A stretch of 64,000 nt of DNA from Hyaloperonospora brassicae (taxonomy: Eukaryota > Oomycota > Peronosporomycetes > Peronosporales > Peronosporaceae): NCBI GenBank assembly GCA_947650285.1, contig CANTFL010001286.1:62001-126000 (forward strand). Reading direction: 5' to 3'. The notes under the pieces are model-generated. The model saw only the letters and a list, made by a program, of their open reading frames with translations, ran no database searches and had not been told where the DNA came from. Numbering within the stretch: position 1 is the stretch's first letter; each line of letters opens with the position of its first letter. The position numbers and the translations under genes are program-made. Shown one piece after another: positions 19,284 through 29,988 of the stretch.

Positions 19284-22200
19284 TTAGATGATGCCGACCT
19301 TGACGAGCATCGTGTGGCGGTCCACTTTGCTCCATTCCGAGTCCTTCATCGAGCGGTCAAAGATGAACTTGACCTTGAGTTGCTTGCCCTTCGCCGCGTA
19401 GAAATCCAACTCGTCCGAGAACTCGACCTGCAGCTCACGGCCAAACGCCTTCTCGATGCGGCTACGCAAAGCTTGCACCACCTCTGTCTTCTGAGACACC
19501 TGCACCATCAGGTCGATCTCGCCCTTTACACGCATGATCAGGTAGTTGTCTGGCTGCGTACTCATGGCTACGCTCGTGAGACGAGCCAGCTCAAACACAC
19601 GTCGTTCCTTCGGTTGCTGGATCTTGTCAGCTTTCAGGTTGAACACACGGCTCTCGCTAATCATAAGCACACGTGCCTGATGTGCCCAGCGCTCATTCAC
19701 CTTCTCCACGGTGTCCAAAAACAACAGCTTTTCATTCCGATCACGAGCGCCGCCACTTTTGCCGTTAGTATGAGTCTGGATCAATAACGCGTACGCAGGA
19801 TACTTGTTCACACCGATGTAATCGCCCTGGTACATGCGGTCTAGCGAATCGCGACGACGCTTTTTCTTGCCCAAGTAGCGCTCGAATTCTGTGCGCACAC
19901 CTAGCAGAGCAATCTTGCATGCTCTCCACATGTCTTTCGTAAGCTGCTTGCGCGTCTTGAGGCCACGGTAGCGTTTACTAAACACGATCTGAGCTCTCCG
20001 GAGCTCCTGAAACTTACGACGCTGCGTACGTGACTGGACAAAGCTCTGCATGAAAAGGACCGAGTTGAGCTCCTCTTCCTTCTGGAGGTTCTTGACCAGG
20101 CGGCTGTTGTCGACGTACAGCAGCTTTGCAGACGCAGTCTCCCATTTCGAATACAGCTGCGCAACGTGCTCCTTTGCAGCAGAGCCCGGAACGCGCTTCC
20201 GACGATCCTGGCAATTCTTCCACGCAACATCGTACGCTGCCAAAAGCTGGTTATACGCAGCTTGAAAGGCACTCAGCGAAATGCGATTCTTGTAGCGGCG
20301 CCAGGCGTTCTCAATGATCCTGACGATGACCGGGATCCGCTCCTCGCGCAGGGTCTCTAGCGCAGACAACGCTTGTGGGTGACGCAAAAAAAGCTTGTTG
20401 CGGCCGAGGGAGAAGCACGCAAGCGTGTTGGAATCCTCTTCGAACGGAAGCAGCACGTTCTTATTGTCCGGGTCTCTCACACCCAGTCCAGCGGTCGTGA
20501 GCAGATCAACGGCGGCCTTGCGAGACGAATGAGCAATCGGTGCTGGCCAGGTAGATTCCGATAGAAAGCTGTACCGCTTAATGAACGGACCGTACGGTTG
20601 GCTGTAGCAGAAACCCTGCCGACGTACACTTAAGTTTTCCACCAACCCAAGACAACGCACTTGCTCCGCAACGAGCTCTTTGTTCACAATCAGCGGACGC
20701 TTCTCCTCGTTCGGCTTGATGCAACGAATGTAGTGCGGGTTGCAGCCATCCAGCTTCTTGAGCAAATCCGCAACCTGTGTTCGAAACTGTTGCGACGTCG
20801 AGGGAGGGCGCTTCAGCGTTTGCTCCTTCGTGCGCGTATCGAGGAACACTTCGCGGACAAACGCGTTCGACGAATGTTCCATGCCGTCCTGCAGGTCGTT
20901 GAAGAACGTGTCCACGTTGGCATCGAAGAAAAGCGTGACGTCGTACTCGACCTTGCCGGCATAGTGCACGATACCAAAGTTGGGCCCCCGCACGCGAGAC
21001 GCAACGTAATGAGGGTTCTTCGAGTGCTCGCAGTTGTACCGTTCAATGAGCTCGAGATCCGACAGCCGCGCAATGGCACACTGCTCGTCCAGCAGTGGGA
21101 ATATACCGTGCTGTTTGGGATCCTCAATCAGGTCGCACACCACCTGATTGTTAAAAAAGGTAATGTTTTGCCAGCTCAAGCCTTCGCGGTGGTACCCTTC
21201 TTGCTCACTCTCAAGCGTCTGACTAATGAACAGCTGCTGCAGTTTCTCGTTCACATAGTTGATGCACAGCTGCTCGAATGCGTTCACCTCAAAGATCTCA
21301 AAACCGTAAATGTCCAGGATACCAATGCTGTTGTTAATGTCTCGCTTCTTGCACGTCACGTTCTTGTTGATGCGAGACACAATCCAGTCGAAAATCTTTT
21401 CATACAGCGACCGCATGATCGAGTCGCACACTTTTTTGGCCTGTCGTGCATCAAACAGCACTTTCTGGTCTTCGCGGTAGATATTCACCACGCGAAACGT
21501 CAGCATGGCCTCGAGCTTGTCCTTCTCAATGCCCATCAGCGCCGCCGCCTTGGCCAACGCTTCCCTTGCTTCGACCGTATCGATCGCAGCACACGGATTG
21601 TGCGCTTCATCGGCCGTTTGCTTGAACCGCACGTTTCCGAGCCACAAAATCGCCGACAATTGCTGGAAAATCTCGTGCTGCTCACTGTCGGTAATGCCCA
21701 CGGCCGTCATGTTTGTCCGCACCATGCGGTAGTTGGCCGCGTCGTCCACGCCCTCAATCGTCGCGGCTTCGTTGCCCAAAACGTCAAACGCCTCGGCGCT
21801 CGGCGGCAACTGCCACGCGTCGCGCTCTTCGGGCGTCGCGCCGGTCAACAACTGGTAGAACGCGTGAAAGTTGCGCTCGCCGTGTGCCTGGCGGATCACG
21901 CGGCTGCGCTCGAGCAGGTAGTTGTCAATGTAGCCGCCAATGACTTGGCCCACGCGGTTCATCTGGAGCACAATGTACTTGCCAAAGCGACTGCTGTTGT
22001 GGTTGCGGATCGTCTGCGCGTTGCCAAAGGCCTCGAGCACGGGATTGCTGCCCCAGAGCACGTCCGTCACGTGGCTCGTCATGTCGTCCGCTTCCTTGCG
22101 CTGGGCCATCGACATGCGGCGACTGGCCACGACGGCGCTCTTGGCGCGGAAGCGCGTGCTGATGGTCGTCAAGTAGCGCATCACGTGCTTGGACGTCTCG

Positions 22201-22514
22201 GTCTTGCCGCTGCCCGACTCGCCCGTGATCAAGAGGCTCTGGTCCAGTCCAAAGCGCATGAGGCTCGTGTAGGCGCTCTCGGCCAGCGCGAACGGGTGCG
22301 GCGCGCACAGGTGGAGCTCGCGGCCCTGGAACTGGTCGATCATGTTGCGGTCGTAGATCGACGCCCCGGTCGGCTGCACGAGCGCCTGGTACGGGTTCAG
22401 CGCGATGAGGACGGGGCCGAGGAACGTGTAGACGTGGCGCTGGCGGTAGCGCGTCACGAGCTCGTGGACGACGTGGGCCTCGTCCACGGCGTCGACCATC
22501 AAGAGGTCCTTCAT
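19284..22514 (-). CDS. Myosin heavy chain, class I type with TH1 tail, single exon
   Basis: The 1076-residue protein has a full motor domain: P-loop GESGSGKT (98-105), switch I 'NHNSSRFGKY', switch II 'DIYGFEIFEVNAFEQLCINY' and actin-binding 'CNPHYIRCIKPN'. A neck with IQ-like basic segments ('AWRRYKNRIS', 'SKRYRGLKTRKQL') and a basic TH1 tail ('EFERYLGKKKRRRDSLDRM' onward) follow. TH1 tails bind acidic phospholipids, so an actin-based membrane motor is likely. No SH3 domain is seen. Start at 22514 is the first Met before 'KDLLMVDAV'. A strong GTACGTGT splice donor just upstream (minus strand near 22583) suggests a spliced leader exon that could alter the first residues. Confidence 0.93.
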   Translation of the reverse strand: MKDLLMVDAVDEAHVVHELVTRYRQRHVYTFLGPVLIALNPYQALVQPTGASIYDRNMIDQFQGRELHLCAPHPFALAESAYTSLMRFGLDQSLLITGESGSGKTETSKHVMRYLTTISTRFRAKSAVVASRRMSMAQRKEADDMTSHVTDVLWGSNPVLEAFGNAQTIRNHNSSRFGKYIVLQMNRVGQVIGGYIDNYLLERSRVIRQAHGERNFHAFYQLLTGATPEERDAWQLPPSAEAFDVLGNEAATIEGVDDAANYRMVRTNMTAVGITDSEQHEIFQQLSAILWLGNVRFKQTADEAHNPCAAIDTVEAREALAKAAALMGIEKDKLEAMLTFRVVNIYREDQKVLFDARQAKKVCDSIMRSLYEKIFDWIVSRINKNVTCKKRDINNSIGILDIYGFEIFEVNAFEQLCINYVNEKLQQLFISQTLESEQEGYHREGLSWQNITFFNNQVVCDLIEDPKQHGIFPLLDEQCAIARLSDLELIERYNCEHSKNPHYVASRVRGPNFGIVHYAGKVEYDVTLFFDANVDTFFNDLQDGMEHSSNAFVREVFLDTRTKEQTLKRPPSTSQQFRTQVADLLKKLDGCNPHYIRCIKPNEEKRPLIVNKELVAEQVRCLGLVENLSVRRQGFCYSQPYGPFIKRYSFLSESTWPAPIAHSSRKAAVDLLTTAGLGVRDPDNKNVLLPFEEDSNTLACFSLGRNKLFLRHPQALSALETLREERIPVIVRIIENAWRRYKNRISLSAFQAAYNQLLAAYDVAWKNCQDRRKRVPGSAAKEHVAQLYSKWETASAKLLYVDNSRLVKNLQKEEELNSVLFMQSFVQSRTQRRKFQELRRAQIVFSKRYRGLKTRKQLTKDMWRACKIALLGVRTEFERYLGKKKRRRDSLDRMYQGDYIGVNKYPAYALLIQTHTNGKSGGARDRNEKLLFLDTVEKVNERWAHQARVLMISESRVFNLKADKIQQPKERRVFELARLTSVAMSTQPDNYLIMRVKGEIDLMVQVSQKTEVVQALRSRIEKAFGRELQVEFSDELDFYAAKGKQLKVKFIFDRSMKDSEWSKVDRHTMLVKVGII

Positions 22515-22800
22515 GACGAGAGGGGGCAGAGGGACAGAGGGGCAGAGGGACAGAGGGACGGGGGGAGGCGGGGGAGACACGTACAGGTAGAGGTGGGCGG
22601 AGGGCGGCGGCGGTCTGTTTGGCGAATGAGGTTGGGAAGGAGTCGGTGCGGGTGGGATATCTGTTGGTTTGTTTGTTTGTTTGTTTGTTTAATTGGAATA
22701 TCTGTTGGTTTGTTTGGTTGTGTTTGTTTGTTTGATTGTTTGTGTTTGTTGTTGTTTGGTTCGGTTGTTGGTCGTGTGTTTGTTGTTTGATTGCGACGCG

Positions 22801-22834
<34 letters not shown>

Positions 22835-23040
22835 CTCTCTCTCTCTCTCTCTGACTTGAAAGCTCGGGCGGGTGCGTGTTGACGCTTGAAACTGGGGCGA
22901 GTGGCGTGCGGCCTGCGAAACGCGATAAGTGGGGCACCGCGTCGCTCGCGCTCGTCGTGACATGGACGGACGGACCTTTACTGGACGGAACAGAGCAGGG
23001 CACAGGATACCGCCGTCTGGCCGCTCGTCCGTCTCTCGTT
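22515..23040. repeat. Simple-sequence-rich 5' region of the myosin gene
   Basis: Contains GGGACAGA repeats (22525-22560), GTTT runs (22672-22790) and a CT dinucleotide tract with an interruption (22803-22852). On the minus strand these are pyrimidine or CAAA/GA tracts upstream of myosin, so they probably lie in its promoter or leader. Confidence 0.75.
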
Positions 23041-26000
23041 GTCCGACAGTGTAGTGGTCTACTGAACTAACCTGCTCGTCCCTCTTTGTTAAGGACCAAA
23101 CGAGTTCGAGCGATCTTTTTTCTCTCTGGTCACGCGAATTGTCGTCGAGTGTATTTTATCGATATGTTTGCTCGTGCATTCGCTCAGCTCATTCGACGCA
23201 TTTTCTTGTCCATTGTCTATTCGAATAGCTATCGATTTCTTTGATTGCTAAACCTGACCGCATGTTTTGTCTGCGTGTGTAATTACACACGCAGACAATT
23301 CTCTGGCAATTCGCTACGTGGACGTGCTTTGGAAAATGCCGAGGGATTTTATCCAGTACCTGATCGTTTTTCGCTGCATCCTCCGATCGCTCTAGTTGTC
23401 AACTATTTCGAAGTCCGTCCTGAACTTCCCTGTGTGTTTGTAGCTCCTATCCTACAAATCTGTAAAAGTACTTCTTCCTATCTGTATTCGCATGTAGCCC
23501 ATTTCTCCAGCATTTGCAATGCATGTGTGCATCTGCATAACTTAATTTTTGTCAAGACAATACGAATATTAATTTACCATGCACTATACAACTATATTTC
23601 GTACTGATTTTTGTCTTTTTACGACAGTACCTTTGTATCTCGATATGTATCGATCTTTTGTGCTCATTTTCATTTCCCCTATCTTCCCTCTCTGTCTACC
23701 TCTACTTTGTAATACCGCTGCTGCATCTCGTGCATGCACATGGCATTGCGACACCGCACGTGCAAAAGTCACGACGCATGTCGACATTCCACCACTTGAC
23801 GACCCACTGACGCTTCGAGACAGCCACTTCGCTGCTAATGCACAGACCGTCGACTCGAGACCGCAAAAAACACGCCAGAGCACTAGACGACGTCATAGCG
23901 GTCGGACTCTGTCGTTTCGATCCGTAGCACTCTACAGCTGCGTGATGTTCTGCAGCGCGGCACGAGGGCAAATGCACATTCTCTCACTTGAAAGGCAGTC
24001 AGAGAGACTGTCGAAGTCGACGGGGGCAAGTGCCCTGCACTAAACTCGACCACAGGAGATCGATCCATTATCGCTTCGATGCCCTTCATACAGCAAGAAG
24101 GACACCACCGAAAGTTTAGTCCGACCATCGTCGGAAACGCTAACGACGTCACGTGGTCGATCACTGCGGTTGTCAAATGAGACTGCGCGGCGACTACTTC
24201 TCGCGTTGGTTGACAGAGCGTCTTTTCGAGACTGGTACAAGTCCTGCAACGGTCTGCCCTCCCGTCCGCTCATGGACTATGGCGCTCGTGGGCCGCCACT
24301 CGTCGAGAGAAAAAAGCTCAGGTCTCTGGTCGTCGAAGAAAGCGCTTTGCAATGGGCAGTTAGTTGCGCCGATGGAATGCGGCGATTGTAGACGACACGT
24401 TTGTGTTAACACTGCGAAGAGGGGCTGGCGTCATGTTGCGATAGGGCGGAGATGGTCGAAGTAGCGCGTTGTGTAACGCTTCTCGGACGAATGAATGGAC
24501 ACGCTCAAGTGTCTGGTAATCGATCGAAAAGACGCGTTGGTGTGTTGTCGGCCGATGGTACGAACAATCACAGCGGTTGGAGCAGATCTGTCGCCTGAGA
24601 CGCCAATCGGTCGTGAAAGACGCGGGCAACTGCTTTCATGAGGCGACTACCTGTGCGGTCGTTCCGCAGGAGGCAAAAAAACATAACCCACGAAAAGGTG
24701 ACTTACGCGCTGTTACAAACCAACTTCGGACTGCAAAGCCAGTCGACGTACGAACGAATATGCGGTGAGTATTGAGGAAGTTGTATCCTCTTGATCATCA
24801 GCTATAAGACCGCAGTGTGTCTTGGAGCCAGTGGATGAACTGCAGCCGCGTTCGAACCGTTGCAAGTCAGGAGGTCATTATGACATCTTCGCTTCGTTGA
24901 CTGGATGTCAAGTCCGAGTTTGTCTCCATGGGGCAATAACTCAGGGCGCGTACACACATCTCGAGGTACCTGAGGATACAAATGAGCGGGTTGCGCCGAC
25001 TTGAGACTGTGGCTGAATGCAGTGTCCACGCTCAATCATCTCTTGTGATCGCTGCCTGATGTTGTAGTTGTCGCTGCTGCCGATGTTGAAGAACATTGAC
25101 GAACGTTAGCACCTGCCGAAGCAATACCTCGTCGATCTTCTCTTCCAGCATCGGGAAGCGCAGCTGCTTGTCACGCCCAGCAGCTACTTAACAAGCAGCC
25201 GAGTTGCAGGTGAGTGCCCTCTCAATGCCAACAGCACCATCAGCGCCAGGACGACGTGAAACATCCTGCAGTGGCGTCCGTGCACGTGGACTGCAGCAAA
25301 GTTTGCACAGTTTTGTGTCGACCGCGTCGCCGAGCACCCAACCGCGCGACGCAGTGTTTCTGCGGTCCCCGCGAGGATCAGGTGCAAAGATGAGGGCACG
25401 TGGTGCGTACTGATTTGCACAACACGCGCTGATTTGACGCCGCGCGTGGCGCATCTCCAAGCAGAGTCGGTCGGAACAACTGCAAGACGCGTATCCTGTC
25501 CCATTATGGGCGGCACAGCCGTGCCCGCCTATGTCCTACAAGACGCAGCTGCCCCTCTCGACGTTCAAAGAAAAGCTGTTGATGTCGAGCCAGAAACACA
25601 CCTCGTGCAGTGGGCTGCAGCAACAAGAGCAGGTTCGATGCAACGCCTGTGGCTTCGGCCGAACCACACTGCCAAGCAGATATCACCTCGAGAAACCGCT
25701 TTCCTGGAAACCACTTGGCTGGACGAAACGGCACCGACTGCCGCAACCGACTGACTGAACGCGCACGGGGGTCCCATTCGAACAATATGCGTCGGCGTAA
25801 TGCACTCGCGTTCGTTCGTTCTTTACCGGACACCGCCGCACGAAACGTGTCGTACAGAGAGCAGAGGCGATGTGATCTTCGGAACTTGTGACGGCAAAAA
25901 GACGTGGGGCAAATGCCACTGCACCAACTCCGATTGCAGACAGCAGCAGCACCTCAACTACCTCTCCCTCGTGGGGAATCACGTAACGCGGTGCCGTGTG

Positions 26001-26584
26001 TTGCACGTCTCCGCCCGAAAAAAAGCCGTTACCGCTTCTGCCCTCCTGAATGAACGAACGACCGCCGCCGCCGCTTCTTCAACACGCGGCCACAGTCGCC
26101 TGGCTGCTCTTGACTTCTTGCTGCTTGACGAGCAACTCCATCGATGTATGTACGTACGAGTCGGTATGTTCTCTCGCGCTCTCTCTCTCTCTCTCTCTCT
26201 GCTCTCGCTCTTGTTGTTCATCCGTTACCGCCCGCGTCCCGTCGAGAGCGGCGAAAGTTCCCCGACGGACGTCGCAAAGATCAATTTTTGGAACGGACGG
26301 GGCGCGTCAACTTCGGATCAACGCTTTGCTGGTTCGCACGGCCAAGTCAATGGGTATTCGTTAGCTCCGATACGTCTCTCTCTCTCTCTCGTTACCAGTC
26401 GAATTGCAGTCGCTCACACTGCACTTTACAAAGCACCTACTTACCCACAGTCATACACCCGACTGACTAACTGACTGACTGACTGACTGACTGACTGATT
26501 GGGCGCATAGTACTGTAGGAGTCCGTCGCCCCTGTCAAACGTGACGCTCTTTTGCACGCGTACAGTAAGTACTACTGCAATAAC
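23041..26584. other. Gene-poor interval with scattered coding-like fragments
   Basis: No complete gene can be supported. Fragments that read like protein are a plus-strand segment at about 24056-24391 and a minus-strand segment near 25045-25195 ('RDKQLRFPMLEEKIDEVLLR'). A plus-strand frame from 23647 starts with a hydrophobic, signal-like stretch ('MYRSFVLIFISPIFPLCLPL') but has no recognisable mature domain. CT tracts lie at 26177-26200 and 26371-26390, and a (GACT)n run at 26461-26497. Confidence 0.5.
24056..24391 (+). pseudogene. Possible exon or gene remnant, unknown family
   Basis: After a splice-acceptor-like sequence (ccacag) the frame stays open for about 110 codons and reads with natural composition, for example 'SLVRPSSETLTTSRGRSLRL' then 'ARRLLLALVDRASFRDWYKS'. 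No upstream exon with a start or downstream continuation was found. It may be one exon of an undetected gene or a relic. Confidence 0.3.
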
Positions 26585-26699
26585 ATGGACCCCCACATGC
26601 GCGAAAGCTGTACATTCCTCGCCAACCTCTGCGTCCCTTTCGTGCCGACTGACACTGCTGCAATGGACTCGACCAGCTGCCATGCAGCATCGACCTCAA

Positions 26700-26793
26700 G
26701 TGAGTATTGGCTCCTTTTCCATCTCCTCGTGAGCTTTACGTTGGTCGCCAATGTGCGCTGGAGCCGCGTTGTGGTCCACGCTCACGCCTGCAG
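26700..26793 (+). other. Probable intron in the formin 5' leader
   Basis: It begins GTGAGTATT and ends CCTGCAG, both strong consensus sites. Joining the upstream ATG at 26585 across this intron runs into a stop, so the upstream exon is probably untranslated or encodes a short upstream reading frame. Confidence 0.5.
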
Positions 26794-26854
26794 GCGCAGA
26801 GATCTGCCTGTTTGCTGCGCTCGGCAGCCCCAAGTGACACAGTGTCCCACGAAC

Positions 26855-29328
26855 ATGACCACCCAAAGTAGTGACGAGAAGAAGCTGAACATCGTGGAGA
26901 ACAGCAGTGAATGTCGTGCCAAGGACGATGAGCTGCAGGTACCGACTCTGGTCGTATCCCCCGAGACAACTTCTGCGGCGACTCGACTCGACAGTCTGCG
27001 GGTCGAGTACGCAACGTACCTACAGATGCTCAAGGTCGGCCTTCCCAGAGCTATTGTCGAGCACAAACTACGAGCTGAGAACAAGGACCCAAAGGTGCTG
27101 GACGAGCTGATCCACTCGACGACGCCACGTGTGAAAAAGGTCCCCGCGCCCATTCAGATTCCACCGATGGACGACCTCCTCGACACGATCGGTCTCAAGC
27201 ACAGGCAGAAAGTCGAGTCGTTCAGGCGAATGCTTCAGGTCGGCGTGCCACGTCTCGTGGTCGAGATGAAGGCACGGACAGAAGGCGTAGACGCCGCTGA
27301 TTTGGACACACCGTGTCGTGCTAAACCTGGTGTTGCAGTCGTCAAGTGCGTCGAAGACGATCGGCTGCTCACACATGCCGAGCTGGCCACGCGGTCTCGA
27401 CGCTCCAGTGTTAGTTCCATTGTGTCGACTGCACCGTCGACACCCGACGCATTGGCCGCGCGATCCGCTTCGAGTGCAGTGAGCAGCACTGGGCGGGAGT
27501 TAGCGCTGCTGGCTCTTCGCAAGCTGAACAACGGTACGCGCAAGAAACTGCACTGGTCGACGACTCCGTACACTGACTCAGCTGTCGGAGCTCAACGGCA
27601 GTGTTCACTCTGGAGCCAAATCCACGAGAAAAAAACACCACGAGATGGCGGCGTGTGCATCTCAAGTGAAAGCCGGCGGTGGATGGAAACGCTCTTTGTC
27701 AAAGGAGTAGTCGAAGCGAAAGCTGTTCGACGACAAAGCGCTGCTGCAGGGGGCCAGGAAGGCGCCATGTTTGAGGAACTGCCCTTGGCACAGTACGTGG
27801 AGGAAGTGGAGAAACGCGAGCGAGCCAACTCGGACCCAACCGATTCCAATGGTGGTGACGATGAGGTTCGAGACGACATCGAGAGTGAACCCACGACGGA
27901 CGAAGGCGTATGTGAGTCAAACAAGATCAGAGGTCCTCGTCGTGCCTTCCTGCGACGCAAGATGTGCGTCGTGCTGCTGGATCACAAAAAGTCTCAGAAC
28001 ATTGCTATTGTGCTTGCGCGAGTGAAGCGGACGTTTCCAGAGCTCGCGCACCAAATCTTGACGTTAACTTGCGACGTATTGTCGAGTCCAGCGTTGCAGT
28101 CACTGATTGACATGTGGCCTGACAGTACGGAGCAAGAGGCCATTGACCGTTTTGATGGTGACGTCTCTAGTCTAGCCACGGTAAGTGCTGCTTTCCCTGG
28201 CCTGCCGACTGATCTGGTCGACGTCTGACCACTTGTTGCGTTCTCTCTTCGGCACAGGCGGAGCAGTTTTTGATGGTCGCTCGCAGTGTTCCTAGGGCAC
28301 AGCAGAAGCTGCGCTGTCTTCAGTACAAGATGGACTTCACCTTGCGGGTCGAAGAGCTACGGTGTGTTTTTTTTGGCCGACAACTTGAGTGCGTTGATGC
28401 ATTGAAACTCACACACACATGATGCTTGAACATGCATAGCGACAGCTTGAAGCTCTTGACACGCGGGATTCAGCAGGTGTGCTCGAGCGACCAGTTTGCT
28501 GGCGTACTTGAATACATCTTCCACTTGGGCAACCTGCTAAACTTTGGCGAGGGGGTCGAGTACACCCGATGGGTGAAAAGCATTACCATAAGCTCGCTCG
28601 CAAAACTGTCGTTTACAAAGGCTTACGATGGACGGATCTCCTTCCTGCAGTACGTGATCCAGTCGATTGAGGTGAGCGATGCGTGTTTCGATTGCCACGT
28701 GACGTAATGGACTGCTTGCTGACTGATTGACTGACTGACTGACTGATGGGTGCTCGAATGTGACAGCGCGACGAGCCGCACCTCGCCCTGTTTAGTCACC
28801 AGCTATCTCTGATCACGACGTGCAGCAAGCTGTCTGTCCAGAGCCTTGTCGCCGAGTACCAATCACTCAAAGAAGGTCTTCGCCAGTTCGTACACGAGAC
28901 GCAAACGATGGCAGTGGTGCAAACCGACGACGACAATGTGCGGACGGAGTTGACAGCCTCACGGAAGACTATGCGGTTGTATGCTGACGAAGCAGAGCAC
29001 ATGCTCAACGGCGTGCGGGAGCTCATTGACCAACTCGAGCGAGAGGTATGTCGCTTCCGACTGCACTGTGCCTGTGAGGCTCGTTCTTGATCCTGACTCT
29101 CGACCTCTTCTGGTGCTGTGTGCATTGTAGCGACTCAACTTTCTCCACTACTTCGAGGAAGAGGACACGTTGCCCGTTGACGAACTATTGGGCTACATCG
29201 CCAATTTCACACAAGAGTACACACGGGAGCGCCAGCAACTCATCCTTCGTGCTCGTGAGACGCAACAGGTCACACATCTGCGTTCAGCGTCGGTGCACAA
29301 TCTCTCTCAAATTCGCCATAGTTTGTAG
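26855..29328 (+). CDS. Formin (FH2 domain) with CCDC53-like N-terminal repeats, five exons
   Basis: Exons 26855-28180, 28258-28361, 28440-28671, 28767-29045 and 29131-29328 join in phase to 712 residues; introns are 77-95 bp. Residues 40-130 hold two copies of a WASH-CCDC53-type motif ('YLQMLKVGLPRAIVEHKLRA' and 'FRRMLQVGVPRLVVEMKART'). From about residue 225 an FH2 domain follows: 'KLHWSTTP', 'KMCVVLLDHKKSQNIAIVLA', 'VLEYIFHLGNLLNFG'. FH2 dimers nucleate and elongate actin filaments. No long poly-Pro FH1 segment is seen, so profilin use is doubtful. The frame is open upstream, but the phase across a likely leader intron (26700-26793) gives a stop, so the ATG at 26855 was chosen. Confidence 0.9.
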
Positions 29329-29537
29329 CACCGCCCGACGGGGTTTCTCGGTATTTACTATGATTTATAAGCACAAAAAGCACAGCGCCAGTCGAAAAGA
29401 GCCGCAACGTCGGACGGATCAGAAGCTGCAGAGTGGCACCTGAAAAAAAACCACCGAACGAGAATGACAGCTGTCGTCCTCACTTTGATACTGTGCGACA
29501 CGAGAACGACCGACCGACCGATCGATCAGTTGGCCAC
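29329..29537. other. Short spacer between formin and the HEPN-like gene
   Basis: Only about 210 bases separate the formin stop from the next start, so terminator and promoter must be compact. A GACC/GATC-rich run sits at 29508-29528 just before the start. No gene seen. Confidence 0.6.
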
Positions 29538-29906
29538 ATGGGGAACGTCTCAGGTAAAGAATTCGTGTACTCGAGCAACGACTACCAACTCGCCATTGAG
29601 ACGTCCAAGGAACTCGAGTACCGGCTGGAACACGAGTTCAACGCCCACGGTCAGGGGCTGCACGAAATGGTTTCGTCCGTTGAGCGGCTGCTCCCCATTC
29701 CCACAGTGCGCTCGATCCGCTACGTTGCGACGTTACGCAACAGACTCATTCACGACCGAGAGACACGAGCGCTGCCCGATCGACCGCTGTTTATCCGCAA
29801 ATTCGACAACGCAATGACGGAGCTCAACATTCTTATCGACCAGAAGCGACGTGGGAGTTACGCACCTGCTGCTGCTGGTGGTGGTGCTGGATGTGTCATC
29901 TCTTAG
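29538..29906 (+). CDS. Small HEPN-like protein with possible lipidation signals at both ends
   Basis: The 122-residue single-exon protein starts MGNVSGK (fits a permissive N-myristoylation pattern) and ends CVIS, a CaaX box with Ser, which favours farnesyl transfer. Between them is an all-helical segment with 'TLRNRLIHDRE': R67-X4-H72 is the motif typical of HEPN/DUF4145-type domains. A Gly/Ala spacer (111-118) precedes Cys119. HEPN proteins are often RNases or nucleotide/RNA-binding modules; membrane anchoring is inferred from the termini only. Stop at 29904-29906. The gene lies tail to tail with BIO3-BIO1, 82 bases apart. Confidence 0.65.
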   Translation: MGNVSGKEFVYSSNDYQLAIETSKELEYRLEHEFNAHGQGLHEMVSSVERLLPIPTVRSIRYVATLRNRLIHDRETRALPDRPLFIRKFDNAMTELNILIDQKRRGSYAPAAAGGGAGCVIS

Positions 29907-29988
29907 TTCGAATCGAACTTCCTCGCACAAAATCACAGGCGGTCAATCACATCATTGCTTGAAGCGACACTGCCTTTGCCTCGACGCG

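Noticed and set aside
20661..22790. 709-residue plus-strand open frame
   Set aside because: It lies exactly antisense to the myosin motor domain, is His/Val/Arg-rich without domains and results from codon bias of the real gene.
22803..22852. CT tract as a possible CRISPR or structured array
   Set aside because: Plain dinucleotide microsatellite.
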